Assembly: GCA_035462845.1 (NCBI GenBank)
Contig: DATHTV010000015.1
Coordinates: forward strand, 1 to 20,017
Length of the DNA stretch: 20,017 bases
Source: DASTQL01 sp035462845
Lineage (GTDB): Bacteria > Actinomycetota > Actinomycetes > Jiangellales > Jiangellaceae
Reading direction: 5' to 3'
Of the stretch, positions 12,562 through 19,790 are shown piece by piece. Every line of letters starts with the position of its first letter. Position 1 is the first letter of the stretch. Under the pieces are notes generated by a model. The model did no database searches, was not told the origin of the DNA, and saw only the letters and a program-made list of their open reading frames with translations. Position numbers and translations under genes: made by a program.

Positions 12562-13758
12562 TCACCGGGCGCAGTCCCGGACCGCGACCCCGGGGTCGGC
12601 GAGCGCGCCGGCGTCGACGGGCGTGCCGCGGGTGGCCAGTCGCCGCGCCTGCACCAGGTCCCGGGGGCGGTCGACGGCGAGGAACCCGCGCACCGACGAA
12701 TCGGCTGCCAGGAACGCGACCGCCCAGCCGGCCGGATCACCGGGCTCGCCGCGCCACACCGTGAGGGTGTCGGCCGGGTCACCGGCCCGGCCGCACCACT
12801 GCAGCATCCGTCCCCACTGCTCGCTCCACACGTACGGGACGGGGTCGTAGGTCTCGCGGCCGCCGAGGAGGTTCGCCGCGACCACGGCCGGCGCGTGCAG
12901 GGCGTCGTCCCAGTGCTCGCCCCGCACCCGGTCGCCGTAGCGGGGCGACCAGCGGGCGGCCACGTCACCCACGGCCCAGGTGGCCGGCCGGCCGGTGGCG
13001 CGCAGGTGCTCGTCGACCAGCACACCGCCGTCGACGTCGACCCCGGAACCGGCCAGCCAGCCGGTCACCGGTCGCACGCCCACGCCGACGACGACCAGGT
13101 CGGCCGGCAGCCGCTCCCCGGTCTCCAGCCGTACCCCGTCCGGGTCGACCGCCTCCACGGCGGTACCGCAGCGCAGGTCCGCACCGCCCTGCTCGTACCA
13201 CCGCGCCGTCACCGAGCCGACCTCGGCGGGCAGCGCCGCCGACAGCGGGGACGGTGCGGCTTCGACCACCGTGACCGAGCACCCGCGCCGGGCCGCTGCC
13301 GTGGCGACCTCCGCCCCGATCCAGCCGGCGCCGACGACGACCACCCTCGCCCCCGGGGCCAGCGCGGCCCGCAGCCGGGCCGCGTCCTCGCGCGTACGCA
13401 GGTGGACGGCGCCGCCGTCGCCGGGCAGGCGCACCGGCTCGGCGCCGCAGGCCAGGACGACGGCGTCGGCGAGCATCTCCCCATCGGCCGCGGCCACTCC
13501 CGGCACGGTGAGGCCGAGCGCGGGCTCCCCGAGCCGCAGGTCGACGTCGAGCGCCGCCCAGTCCGCCTCGAGCACCGGGTCGGGCGGTGGGTCGTCCAGC
13601 AGCACCGCCTTGGACAGCGGCGGCCGGTCGTACGGCGGATGCGGCTCCGCCCCCAGCAGCGTGATGCGCCCGTCGTAGCCGCGCTCGCGCAGGCCACGCA
13701 CGACGCCGAGTCCGGCGAGGCCGGCGCCCACCACGGCGACGCGCTGGGACGGGTGCAC
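12562..13758 (-). CDS. FAD-dependent ferredoxin reductase (BphA4/rhodocoxin reductase type)
   Basis: This cytoplasmic flavoprotein passes electrons from NAD(P)H to a ferredoxin that serves an oxygenase or P450. The protein has 398 residues from GTG 13758. The FAD fold is VAVVGAGLAGLGVVRGLRE (GxGxxG at 11-16), with PPYDRPPLSKAVL typical of the family. The NAD(P) fold is VVVVGAGWIGAEVATAAA (GxGxxG about 143-148). The second FAD motif is TWAVGDVA, followed by GEHWDDALHAPAVVAANLLG and the C-terminal VPYVWSEQWGRMLQWCG. An ATG at 13770 lies inside a TATGGT -10 hexamer that is 7 nt before GTG 13758, so the shorter leaderless start is preferred. No ferredoxin gene is adjacent. Its operon position ahead of crtYc/Yd hints at a role in carotenoid tailoring, which is inference. 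Confidence 0.9.
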   Translation of the reverse strand: MHPSQRVAVVGAGLAGLGVVRGLRERGYDGRITLLGAEPHPPYDRPPLSKAVLLDDPPPDPVLEADWAALDVDLRLGEPALGLTVPGVAAADGEMLADAVVLACGAEPVRLPGDGGAVHLRTREDAARLRAALAPGARVVVVGAGWIGAEVATAAARRGCSVTVVEAAPSPLSAALPAEVGSVTARWYEQGGADLRCGTAVEAVDPDGVRLETGERLPADLVVVGVGVRPVTGWLAGSGVDVDGGVLVDEHLRATGRPATWAVGDVAARWSPRYGDRVRGEHWDDALHAPAVVAANLLGGRETYDPVPYVWSEQWGRMLQWCGRAGDPADTLTVWRGEPGDPAGWAVAFLAADSSVRGFLAVDRPRDLVQARRLATRGTPVDAGALADPGVAVRDCAR

Positions 13759-13765
13759 GGCGCCG

Positions 13766-13771
13766 ACCATA
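13766..13771 (-). promoter_or_regulatory. -10 box (leaderless) of the ferredoxin reductase-crtYcYd operon
   Basis: TATGGT on the minus strand, then 7 nt, then GTG 13758. It contains the alternative ATG start at 13770, which therefore would not be transcribed. It would drive crtYc and crtYd as well. Confidence 0.5.
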
Positions 13772-13809
13772 GCCAGGCACGGTCCCGGTGATGGGTGTCG
13801 GGACGCGGG

Positions 13810-13834
13810 GCGGCCGGGCCGCGGACCCTACACT
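13810..13834 (+). promoter_or_regulatory. Kinase promoter: palindrome and -10 box
   Basis: TACACT (13829-13834) lies 6 nt before GTG 13841, predicting a leaderless transcript. GCGGCC-G-GGCCGC (13810-13822) is a perfect 6+1+6 palindrome just upstream of the -10 box, in the spacer, and could be an operator. GC-only palindromes also arise by chance in such DNA. The region between the two divergent -10 boxes is only 57 bp. Confidence 0.45.
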
Positions 13835-13840
13835 CGCCGG

Positions 13841-15766
13841 GTGGACCTGCACGTCTCCGACGCACCCGTCGGCCGTCTGCTGGACGGCCGATACCGCGTC
13901 GGGCCCCGCCTCGCCAAGGGAGGCATGGCCACGGTCTACGAGGCGCTGGACACCCGGCTGGACCGCGACGTCGCGCTGAAGGTCATGCACCCGGGCCTCG
14001 TGGAGGACCACGACTTCGTGACCCGGTTCATCGGGGAGGCGCGATCGGCGGCGCGCCTGTCGCACCCCAACGTCGTGGCGGTGTTCGACCAGGGCGAGGA
14101 CGACGGCCTGGTCTACCTGGCGATGGAGCTGGTCAGCGGACGCACCCTGCGCCAGGTGCTGCGGAGCAACGGCAAGCTGCCCGCCGGCACCGCGCTCGAG
14201 GTGATGGAGCAGGTCCTGGGCGCGCTCTCGGCCGCCCATGCGGCGGGGATCGTGCACCGCGACGTCAAGCCCGAGAACGTGCTCGTCGGCGACGACGGCC
14301 GGGTGAAGGTCGCGGACTTCGGCCTCGCCCGGGCCGTGGCGAACGGGTCGACGGCGACCCGGGGAGTCCTGCTCGGCACGGTCGCCTACATCTCCCCCGA
14401 GCAGGCGCTCGGCGAGGGCGCGACCCCACGCTCCGACGTCTACTCCGCGGGGATCCTGCTCTGGGAGCTGCTCACCGGCGAGGCGCCGCACGACGGCCCG
14501 ACCGACTACGTGATCGTCAACAAGCACATCGAGACCGACGTCCAGCCGCCGTCGTGGGAGGAGCCGTCCGTCCCACCCGAGGTCGACCGGCTGGTGCTGG
14601 CGGCCGTGGCCCGCGACCCCCGGGAGCGCTTCGCCGACGCCGGCGCGTTCCTCGCCGCGCTGCGGCGCGTCCGCAAGGCACTCGCCGCGGACGGGGCCGA
14701 CGACCCCGACGCGACGGCGCTGCTCTCGGCCGAGCCGCTGGGGGCCGCCGGCGTGTCGGCCGCCCAGGCGATGGCCCGGCCCGCGACCGGCGGCAACGAG
14801 GTCGACCCCGACGCGCGGACCGCGGTGATCGGGCGCTCGACCGGTCGCCAGGAGCCGCCGCAGGCGCCGGCCAGCCGACGCCGCTCCCGCAAAGGACCCG
14901 TGGCGTTCGTCCTGGTCCTGCTGCTCGCGCTCGGTGTGGCCGCCGGCGCCTGGTGGCTGGGCGCGGGGCGGTGGACGTCGACGCCGTCGATGCTGCGCCT
15001 CGAGCTCCCCGCCGCGGAGGCCCGCGCCGCCGAGGCGGGGCTGAGCCTGGACGTCGCGGCGGAACGGCAGTTCTCCGAGACCGTGCCCGCCGGGCTGGTG
15101 CTGTCCACCGATCCCGGCCCGGGCGAGCAGGTGCTGCGCGGCGGCACGGTGGCGGTCGTGCTCTCGGCCGGCCCCCAGCGGTTCGAGGTCCCGACCCTGG
15201 TCGGGCTGGACCGGCCCGCCGCCGAGGCGGCGCTGGCGGCCGCCTCGCTGGTCCCGGGCGAGGTGACCGAGCGGTACGACGAGGAGGTGGCTGCCGGCAT
15301 CGTCCTCGAGCAAGGGCTCGCCCCGACCGAGCAGGCCAAGCAGGGGACGGCCGTCCCCTTCGTGGTCAGCCTGGGCCGCGAGCCGATCGAGGTCCCTGCG
15401 GTCGTCGGCCGTCCGGCCGAGGAGGCCCGGCAGGCCCTCGAGGACGCCGGCTTCACGGTGACCTCCTCCGAGGCGTACAGCGACGACGTCCCCCGAGGTG
15501 CGGTGGTGAGCCAGGACCCGGCCGACGGCACCGGGTTCCGCGGCGACGAGGTCGCCGTCGTCGTGTCCCTCGGCCCGGAGATCGTCGAGGTTCCGGGAGT
15601 GGAGGGCAACGGCTACGACGAGGCGGCAGCTGCACTCGAGCGGGCCGGGCTGGTGGCCCGGCGCGTCGAGCTGCTGCCGGCCGGCCCCGGCCGCGTCCTC
15701 CGGCAGGACCCCGGCGCCGGGACCGAGCTGCGCCGCGGTTCCGAGGTGACGCTGTACACGTTCTGA
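13841..15766 (+). CDS. pknL: PASTA-domain Ser/Thr protein kinase at a pknL-like locus
   Basis: A single-pass membrane kinase of 641 residues. The cytoplasmic Hanks kinase (about 17-280) has the Gly loop LAKGGMATVYEA, catalytic Lys47 in VALKV, Glu66, HRDVKPEN (Asp141), DFG (159-161) and GTVAYISPEQA, so all catalytic residues are present. A juxtamembrane linker (about 281-351) ends in RRRSRKG. One membrane span covers about 354-374. Four extracytoplasmic PASTA repeats (about 382-445, 446-512, 515-578 and 581-641) should bind peptidoglycan fragments or lipid II. Domain order matches PknB as well. I use pknL because of the metF/prenyl-synthase/DAHP-synthase neighbourhood and the absence of the pbpA/rodA/pstP genes that surround pknB. 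The mycobacterial PknL is shorter and lacks PASTA repeats. The GTG start has a TACACT box 6 nt upstream. Confidence 0.93.
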   Translation: MDLHVSDAPVGRLLDGRYRVGPRLAKGGMATVYEALDTRLDRDVALKVMHPGLVEDHDFVTRFIGEARSAARLSHPNVVAVFDQGEDDGLVYLAMELVSGRTLRQVLRSNGKLPAGTALEVMEQVLGALSAAHAAGIVHRDVKPENVLVGDDGRVKVADFGLARAVANGSTATRGVLLGTVAYISPEQALGEGATPRSDVYSAGILLWELLTGEAPHDGPTDYVIVNKHIETDVQPPSWEEPSVPPEVDRLVLAAVARDPRERFADAGAFLAALRRVRKALAADGADDPDATALLSAEPLGAAGVSAAQAMARPATGGNEVDPDARTAVIGRSTGRQEPPQAPASRRRSRKGPVAFVLVLLLALGVAAGAWWLGAGRWTSTPSMLRLELPAAEARAAEAGLSLDVAAERQFSETVPAGLVLSTDPGPGEQVLRGGTVAVVLSAGPQRFEVPTLVGLDRPAAEAALAAASLVPGEVTERYDEEVAAGIVLEQGLAPTEQAKQGTAVPFVVSLGREPIEVPAVVGRPAEEARQALEDAGFTVTSSEAYSDDVPRGAVVSQDPADGTGFRGDEVAVVVSLGPEIVEVPGVEGNGYDEAAAALERAGLVARRVELLPAGPGRVLRQDPGAGTELRRGSEVTLYTF

Positions 15767-15801
15767 GCGGCCCGCGGACACCGCTCCGGTCAGGGGTCTG
15801 A

Positions 15802-15807
15802 GACACT
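15802..15807 (+). promoter_or_regulatory. -10 box (leaderless) of the EamA permease gene
   Basis: GACACT lies 7 nt before ATG 15815. The first base deviates from TANNNT. No Shine-Dalgarno sequence is present. The 48-bp gap after the kinase stop leaves room for this separate promoter, although readthrough from the kinase gene is possible. Confidence 0.35.
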
Positions 15808-15814
15808 GTCGCTC

Positions 15815-16741
15815 ATGACCACCCCGGCCAAGGCGGCGACCGAGCTGCGCGCGCGGGTGCCGGGCACCACCGCCCTGGCCACGCTCGCCCTGCTCGCGGT
15901 GACCGCTGCCTGGGGCTCGACGTTCGTGCTCATCAAGGACGCGCTGGACCGCGTCCCGGTCGCCGACTTCCTCGCCGTCCGGTTCGCGATCGCCGCCGTC
16001 GCGTTGTGGGTGATCGCCCCGGGCGCCGTGCGCAGGCTGTCGCCGCGCGCCCGCCGGCACGGAGTGCTGCTCGGCCTCGTCTACGGGGCCGCCCAGCTGC
16101 TGCAGACCGCCGGCCTCGGCCACACGGCCGCGTCGGTGTCCGGCTTCATCACGGGCATGTACGTCGTGTTCACCCCGCTCCTCGCGGCCGCGATCTTCCG
16201 GCAGCGGGTGGGTCGGGTGGCGTGGTTCGCCGTCGCGCTGGCCACCGTGGGCCTCGCGGCGCTGTCCCTGCAGGGCTTCGCGATCGGTCTCGGCGAGAGC
16301 CTGACGCTGGCGTCCGCGGCGCTCTACGCCCTGCACATCGTGGGGCTCGGCGCCTGGTCGACCAGCAAGGACGCCTACGGCCTCGCGGTCCTGCAGATGG
16401 TCGTCATCGCCGCGGTCTGCGCGGTCGGCGCAGTGCCCGGCGGGCTGGTGCTGCCGCCGACGACCGGCGACTGGGTCGCGATGGTCTACATGGCGCTGGT
16501 CGCGGGAGCACTCGCACTGGTCGCCCAGACCTGGGCCCAGGCGCATCTCACCGCCACCCGGGCCGCCGTCGTGATGACCATGGAACCGGTCTTCGCCGCG
16601 TTCTTCGCGGTGCTGATCGGCGGCGAGCTCCTCACCACCCGGATGCTCGTCGGCGGCACCCTCGTGCTGGCCGCGATGTACGTCGTCGAGCTCGGCCCTC
16701 GGCACGCCCGGGACGCCCAGGTCACGCACCTCGTCACCTAG
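15815..16741 (+). CDS. EamA/DMT-superfamily permease
   Basis: A 308-residue membrane protein with ten predicted helices in two homologous halves, the EamA (DUF6) architecture of drug/metabolite exporters. The N-terminal repeat starts LLAVTAAWGSTFVLIKDAL, with the family's WGS/T motif, and contains FLAVRFAIAAVAL. The second half has SAALYALHIVGLGAWS and ends with VVMTMEPVFAAFFAVLIGGELL, the conserved EPVFA...GE motif before the last helix. The substrate cannot be predicted; paralogues export amino acids, their derivatives or drugs. It begins 48 bp after the kinase gene and ends in TAG just upstream of a strong hairpin. Confidence 0.9.
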   Translation: MTTPAKAATELRARVPGTTALATLALLAVTAAWGSTFVLIKDALDRVPVADFLAVRFAIAAVALWVIAPGAVRRLSPRARRHGVLLGLVYGAAQLLQTAGLGHTAASVSGFITGMYVVFTPLLAAAIFRQRVGRVAWFAVALATVGLAALSLQGFAIGLGESLTLASAALYALHIVGLGAWSTSKDAYGLAVLQMVVIAAVCAVGAVPGGLVLPPTTGDWVAMVYMALVAGALALVAQTWAQAHLTATRAAVVMTMEPVFAAFFAVLIGGELLTTRMLVGGTLVLAAMYVVELGPRHARDAQVTHLVT

Positions 16742-16776
16742 CGCCCCCGCGCCGTACGACACTGCCGTCCGCGACG

Positions 16777-16812
16777 TCACCGCCGTGGCTACCGTCGTAG
16801 CCACAGCGGTGA
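16777..16812 (+). terminator. Strong hairpin after the EamA gene
   Basis: TCACCGC-C-GTGGCTAC (16777-16792), loop CGTC, GTAGCCAC-A-GCGGTGA (16797-16812). Fifteen base pairs are interrupted by a single C/A mismatch. It lies 36 bp after the stop and 26 bp before the ECF-type promoter, so it should insulate the DGPF-sigma operon. No T-tract follows. Confidence 0.7.
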
Positions 16813-16837
16813 GGCCTCGGACCGAATCACCCGCCGG

Positions 16838-16864
16838 TGTCGATCCGGCCGGTCGCCGTTCGTG
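16838..16864 (+). promoter_or_regulatory. Candidate ECF42-type promoter of the DGPF-sigma operon
   Basis: TGTCGA (16838-16843) is followed by a 17-nt spacer and CGTG (16861-16864). From memory, ECF42 sigma factors recognise TGTCGA at -35 and CG(A/T)C at -10, usually in front of DGPF genes; the -35 here is exact and the -10 has one mismatch. Transcription from it would include both the DGPF gene and the sigma gene, making an autoregulatory loop. Confidence 0.5.
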
Positions 16865-16919
16865 TAAGCGGTGAGCGGTCGGCACGGAGCCGGCCGACGT
16901 ACCGAGGAGGACGAGGGCG

Positions 16920-17276
16920 ATGCAGCACTACCTGCTCACCGTGGTGGAGCCGAGCGTCGGGCCAGGGCTGGAGCCCGGCGCCCTGGAGCGGATCATGGAA
17001 GATGTCGACGCCCTGCACCAGGAGATGCGGGACGCGGGCGTCTGGGTCTTCGGCGGCGGACTGCACCCGCCGAGCACTGCCACCACGCTGCGGCCGCGGG
17101 ACGGCGACGTCCTCCTGACCGACGGGCCGTTCACCGAGGGCAAGGAGCACGTGGGCGGCTTCTCGGTCGTCGCGGCACCCGACCTCGACACCGCCCTGGA
17201 GTGGGGGCGCAAGCTCGTCCGGGCGACGACGCTGCCGATCGAGGTCCGACCGTTCCACGAGGGCTCCGGCGGCTGA
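16920..17276 (+). CDS. DGPF/YCII-domain protein
   Basis: A 118-residue single-domain protein of the YCII (DGPF) superfamily, with a ferredoxin-like alpha-beta fold. The DGPF signature is visible as LLTDGPFTEGKEHVGGFSVV (about 66-85), and the protein opens with MQHYLLTVVEP. The biochemical role of these proteins is not settled; they are the usual neighbours and targets of ECF42 sigma factors. The ATG at 16920 follows GAGGAGG (16904-16910) with 9 nt between. The sigma gene starts 7 nt after its stop, so the two are an operon. Confidence 0.92.
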   Translation: MQHYLLTVVEPSVGPGLEPGALERIMEDVDALHQEMRDAGVWVFGGGLHPPSTATTLRPRDGDVLLTDGPFTEGKEHVGGFSVVAAPDLDTALEWGRKLVRATTLPIEVRPFHEGSGG

Positions 17277-17283
17277 CACCGGC

Positions 17284-18507
17284 GTGCCCCACGTGACCGG
17301 ACTCGACATCGAGCGGGTCTTCCGCGAGGAGTACGGCCGGGCGGTGGCAGTCCTGATCCGCGTGCTCGGTGACATCGACCTCGCCGAGGAGTCGGTCCAG
17401 GAGGCGTTCGCCGCCGCGGTCCAGCGCTGGCCGACCACCGGGCTGCCGCCGAGCCCGGCGGGCTGGATCATCACCACGGCCCGTCACCGCGCGATCGACC
17501 GGCTGCGGCGGGAGGCGTCCCGCGACCGGCGGCACGCCGAGGCGGCGTCGCTGACCGCGAGGGACGACCGCGTGGAGGAGGGTCCCGTGCGCGACGACCG
17601 GTTGAGACTGATCTTCACCTGTTGCCACCCCGCGCTCGGCAGCGCCGCGCAGGTCGCCCTCACGCTGAGGCTCCTGGGCGGTCTCACGACGGCCGAGATC
17701 GGGCGGGCCTTCCTCGTCCCCGAGACGACGATGGCGCAACGGCTGGTCAGGGCGAAAGGCAAGATCCGCGACGCCCGGATCCCCTACCGGGTGCCGAGCG
17801 ACACCGAGCTGCCCGACCGGCTCCGGGCCGTGCTGCGGGTGCTCTACCTCGTCTTCACCGAGGGGCACACCGCCAGCGCGGGCGAGCGGCTGGACCGCCC
17901 GGACTTGTGCGCGGAGGCGATCCGGCTCGGTCGGCTCCTCACCCAGCTCATGCCGGACGAGCCGGAGGTGACCGGCCTGCTCGCCCTCATGCTGCTGGTG
18001 GAGTCCAGGCGACCGGCCCGGATCAGCGCCGACGGCGACCTCGTGCTCCTCGCGGAGCAGGACCGGAGCCGCTGGGACGCCGCGCTCGTGGCCCAAGGGC
18101 AGGAGCTGGTCCGCCACTGCCTGCAGAGGGGCCGGCCGGGCCCGTACCAGGTGCAGGCGGCCATCAATGCCGTGCACAGCGACGCGCCGACCGAGGCGGC
18201 GACGGACTGGGGTCAGGTGCTGCAGCTCTACGACCAGCTGCTCGCGCTGGAGCCCACCCCGGTCGTGGCCCTGAACCGGGCCGTGGCCGTGGCGGAGGTT
18301 CACGGCCCCGCGCCGGCGCTCGCGCTGGTGGACGGCCTCGACCTGGACGGCTACCACGTGTTCCACGCGGTCCGGGCCGACCTGCTGCGGCGGCTCGGCC
18401 GCGACGGGGAAGCGGCCGCCGCTTACGCTGAGGCGCTCGCGCGCACCGGCAACGCGGCTGAGCAGCGCTTCCTCGAGGGCCGCCTGCGCGCGCTGGCCCC
18501 GTCCTGA
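17284..18507 (+). CDS. ECF sigma factor with C-terminal TPR-like extension (ECF42 type)
   Basis: A 407-residue RNA polymerase sigma factor. Region sigma2 (about 10-75) reads YGRAVAVLIRVLGDIDLAEESVQEAFAAA, followed by GWIITTARHRAIDRLRRE. Region sigma4 (about 105-165) contains LRLIFTCCHPALG, a stretch typical of ECF42, and LTTAEIGRAFLVPETTMAQRLVRAKGKIR, the helix-turn-helix. The remaining 240 or so residues are helical and TPR-like, ending QRFLEGRLRAL. ECF42 proteins lack an anti-sigma factor, and the C-terminal extension is thought to be needed for activity; none is encoded here either. The GTG at 17284 is 7 nt after the DGPF stop. A second in-frame GTG at 17293 is an alternative start. The neighbouring DGPF gene and the TGTCGA box support the class assignment. 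Confidence 0.93.
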   Translation: MPHVTGLDIERVFREEYGRAVAVLIRVLGDIDLAEESVQEAFAAAVQRWPTTGLPPSPAGWIITTARHRAIDRLRREASRDRRHAEAASLTARDDRVEEGPVRDDRLRLIFTCCHPALGSAAQVALTLRLLGGLTTAEIGRAFLVPETTMAQRLVRAKGKIRDARIPYRVPSDTELPDRLRAVLRVLYLVFTEGHTASAGERLDRPDLCAEAIRLGRLLTQLMPDEPEVTGLLALMLLVESRRPARISADGDLVLLAEQDRSRWDAALVAQGQELVRHCLQRGRPGPYQVQAAINAVHSDAPTEAATDWGQVLQLYDQLLALEPTPVVALNRAVAVAEVHGPAPALALVDGLDLDGYHVFHAVRADLLRRLGRDGEAAAAYAEALARTGNAAEQRFLEGRLRALAPS

Positions 18508-18716
18508 GGACTTCCGGCCCGACCCGTCGCTCGGGATCGCGCCTGGCCTGGAGGTGGAGCAGTGGGGCGGTGCTCCCGATGCTCGACCTGTCGGTGCGCC
18601 TCCCGCGGCGACCCGACGAGAGCGGCCGGCGTCGCCCAGTAGGCGTCGCAGCCCTGCGCGGTCCGGATGCCGGGACGTCCGTCCCGAGTCGTGGACGACC
18701 CTCGTACCATCGGCCC
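18508..18716 (+). promoter_or_regulatory. Region between the sigma gene and DAHP synthase: weak hairpin, palindrome and -10 box
   Basis: CCCGA (18518-18522) and TCGGG (18531-18535) form a short hairpin after the sigma stop. CGGGAC-GTCC-GTCCCG (18671-18686) is a perfect 6-bp-arm palindrome where the -35 region should lie. TACCAT (18705-18710) is a TANNNT -10 box 6 nt before ATG 18717, predicting a leaderless DAHP synthase transcript. The remaining sequence shows a direct repeat GGCGTCGC separated by 6 nt (about 18629-18650) and no convincing gene. Confidence 0.45.
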
Positions 18717-19757
18717 ATGGTCGTGGTGATGAGCCCGGACGCCACCGGGGAGCAGGTCGACGCCGTCGTCGACCGGGTCCGGGCGGCCGGCGGCGAGGCC
18801 TTCGTCAGCCGCGGGGTCACCCGCACGATCGTCGGGCTGGTCGGTGACGTCGAGGCGTTCCTCACCCTGAACTTGCGTGCGCTCGCCGGCGTCGCCGACG
18901 TCGTCCGGGTGTCCGCCCCGTACAAGCTGGTCAGCCGCCACCACCACCCAGAGCGCTCCGTGGTGTCCGTGGGCGGCCCCGGCCACCGAGTGCCCATCGG
19001 GCCGGGGACCCTGACCCTGATCGCGGGGCCGTGCGCCGTCGAGACGCCGCAGCAGGCGCTCGAGGCCGCCGAGATGGCGCAGGCGGCGGGCGCCACCCTG
19101 CTGCGCGGCGGGGCCTACAAGCCGCGCACCTCGCCGTACGCCTTCCAGGGGCTGGGCGAGAAGGGCCTGCGCATCCTCGCCGACGTGCGGGAGGCCACCG
19201 GCATGCCGGTGGTGACCGAGGTGGTCGACGCGCACGACGTCCCGCTGGTCGCGGAGTACGCCGACATGCTCCAGGTGGGCACGCGCAACATGCACAACTT
19301 CGCGCTGCTCCAGGCGGTCGGTCAGGCCGGCAGGCCGGTGATGCTCAAGCGCGGGATGCAGGCCACGATCGAGGAGTGGCTGATGGCCGCCGAGTACGTC
19401 GCCCAGCGCGGGAACCTCGACATCGTTCTGTGCGAGCGCGGCATCCGGACCTTCGAGACCGCCACCCGCAACACCCTGGACGTGTCCGCGGTGCCCGTCG
19501 TGCAGCAGCTCTCCCACCTGCCGGTCGTGGTGGACCCCTCGCACAGCGGCGGTCGCCGCGACCTGGTGCTGCCGCTCTCGCGCGCGGCCGTCGCGGTAGG
19601 GGCCGACGGGCTGCTGGTCGACGTGCACCCTGACCCGGACCAAGCGCTCTGCGACGGCCCGCAGGCCCTCGTCGGCGCCGACCTGCGCGAGCTCGCGGCG
19701 ACGCTGCGCCGGCTCCTGCCCGCGGTCGACCGGGTGCCCGCCGAGCCGGGAGCCTGA
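18717..19757 (+). CDS. aroF: 3-deoxy-7-phosphoheptulonate (DAHP) synthase, type I-beta
   Basis: This enzyme condenses phosphoenolpyruvate with erythrose 4-phosphate, the first step of the shikimate pathway to aromatic amino acids. The protein has 346 residues. Residues about 1-67 form a ferredoxin-like regulatory domain (VVVMSPDAT...VDAVVDRVRAAGGEAFV, then VGDV), as in Thermotoga and Bacillus relatives, which can confer feedback inhibition. The barrel contains IAGPCAVET (102-110, with metal ligand Cys106), LRGGAYKPRTSPYAFQGLG, LQVGTRNMHNF, MLKRGM, CERGIRTFE and VVDPSHSGGRRDL. The frame is open upstream, but ATG 18717 gives the family's usual N-terminus and has a TACCAT box 6 nt upstream. It is convergent with the aldolase-like gene, 33 bp away. 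Confidence 0.95.
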   Translation: MVVVMSPDATGEQVDAVVDRVRAAGGEAFVSRGVTRTIVGLVGDVEAFLTLNLRALAGVADVVRVSAPYKLVSRHHHPERSVVSVGGPGHRVPIGPGTLTLIAGPCAVETPQQALEAAEMAQAAGATLLRGGAYKPRTSPYAFQGLGEKGLRILADVREATGMPVVTEVVDAHDVPLVAEYADMLQVGTRNMHNFALLQAVGQAGRPVMLKRGMQATIEEWLMAAEYVAQRGNLDIVLCERGIRTFETATRNTLDVSAVPVVQQLSHLPVVVDPSHSGGRRDLVLPLSRAAVAVGADGLLVDVHPDPDQALCDGPQALVGADLRELAATLRRLLPAVDRVPAEPGA

Positions 19758-19790
19758 GCCCACCCCGAGCGGTCGGCCCGCCTGACGGGG

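Noticed and set aside
12965..16885. Very long open frame (about 1300 codons) on the minus strand
   Set aside because: It lies opposite the kinase, EamA and part of the reductase genes, has no recognisable domain, and is rich in Arg, Gly, His and Asp as expected from GC-rich shadow reading.
18570..18716. Upstream extension or leader peptide of the DAHP synthase gene
   Set aside because: The 49 extra codons show no conserved sequence and no ribosome binding site, and the -10 box at 18705 would exclude them from the transcript.
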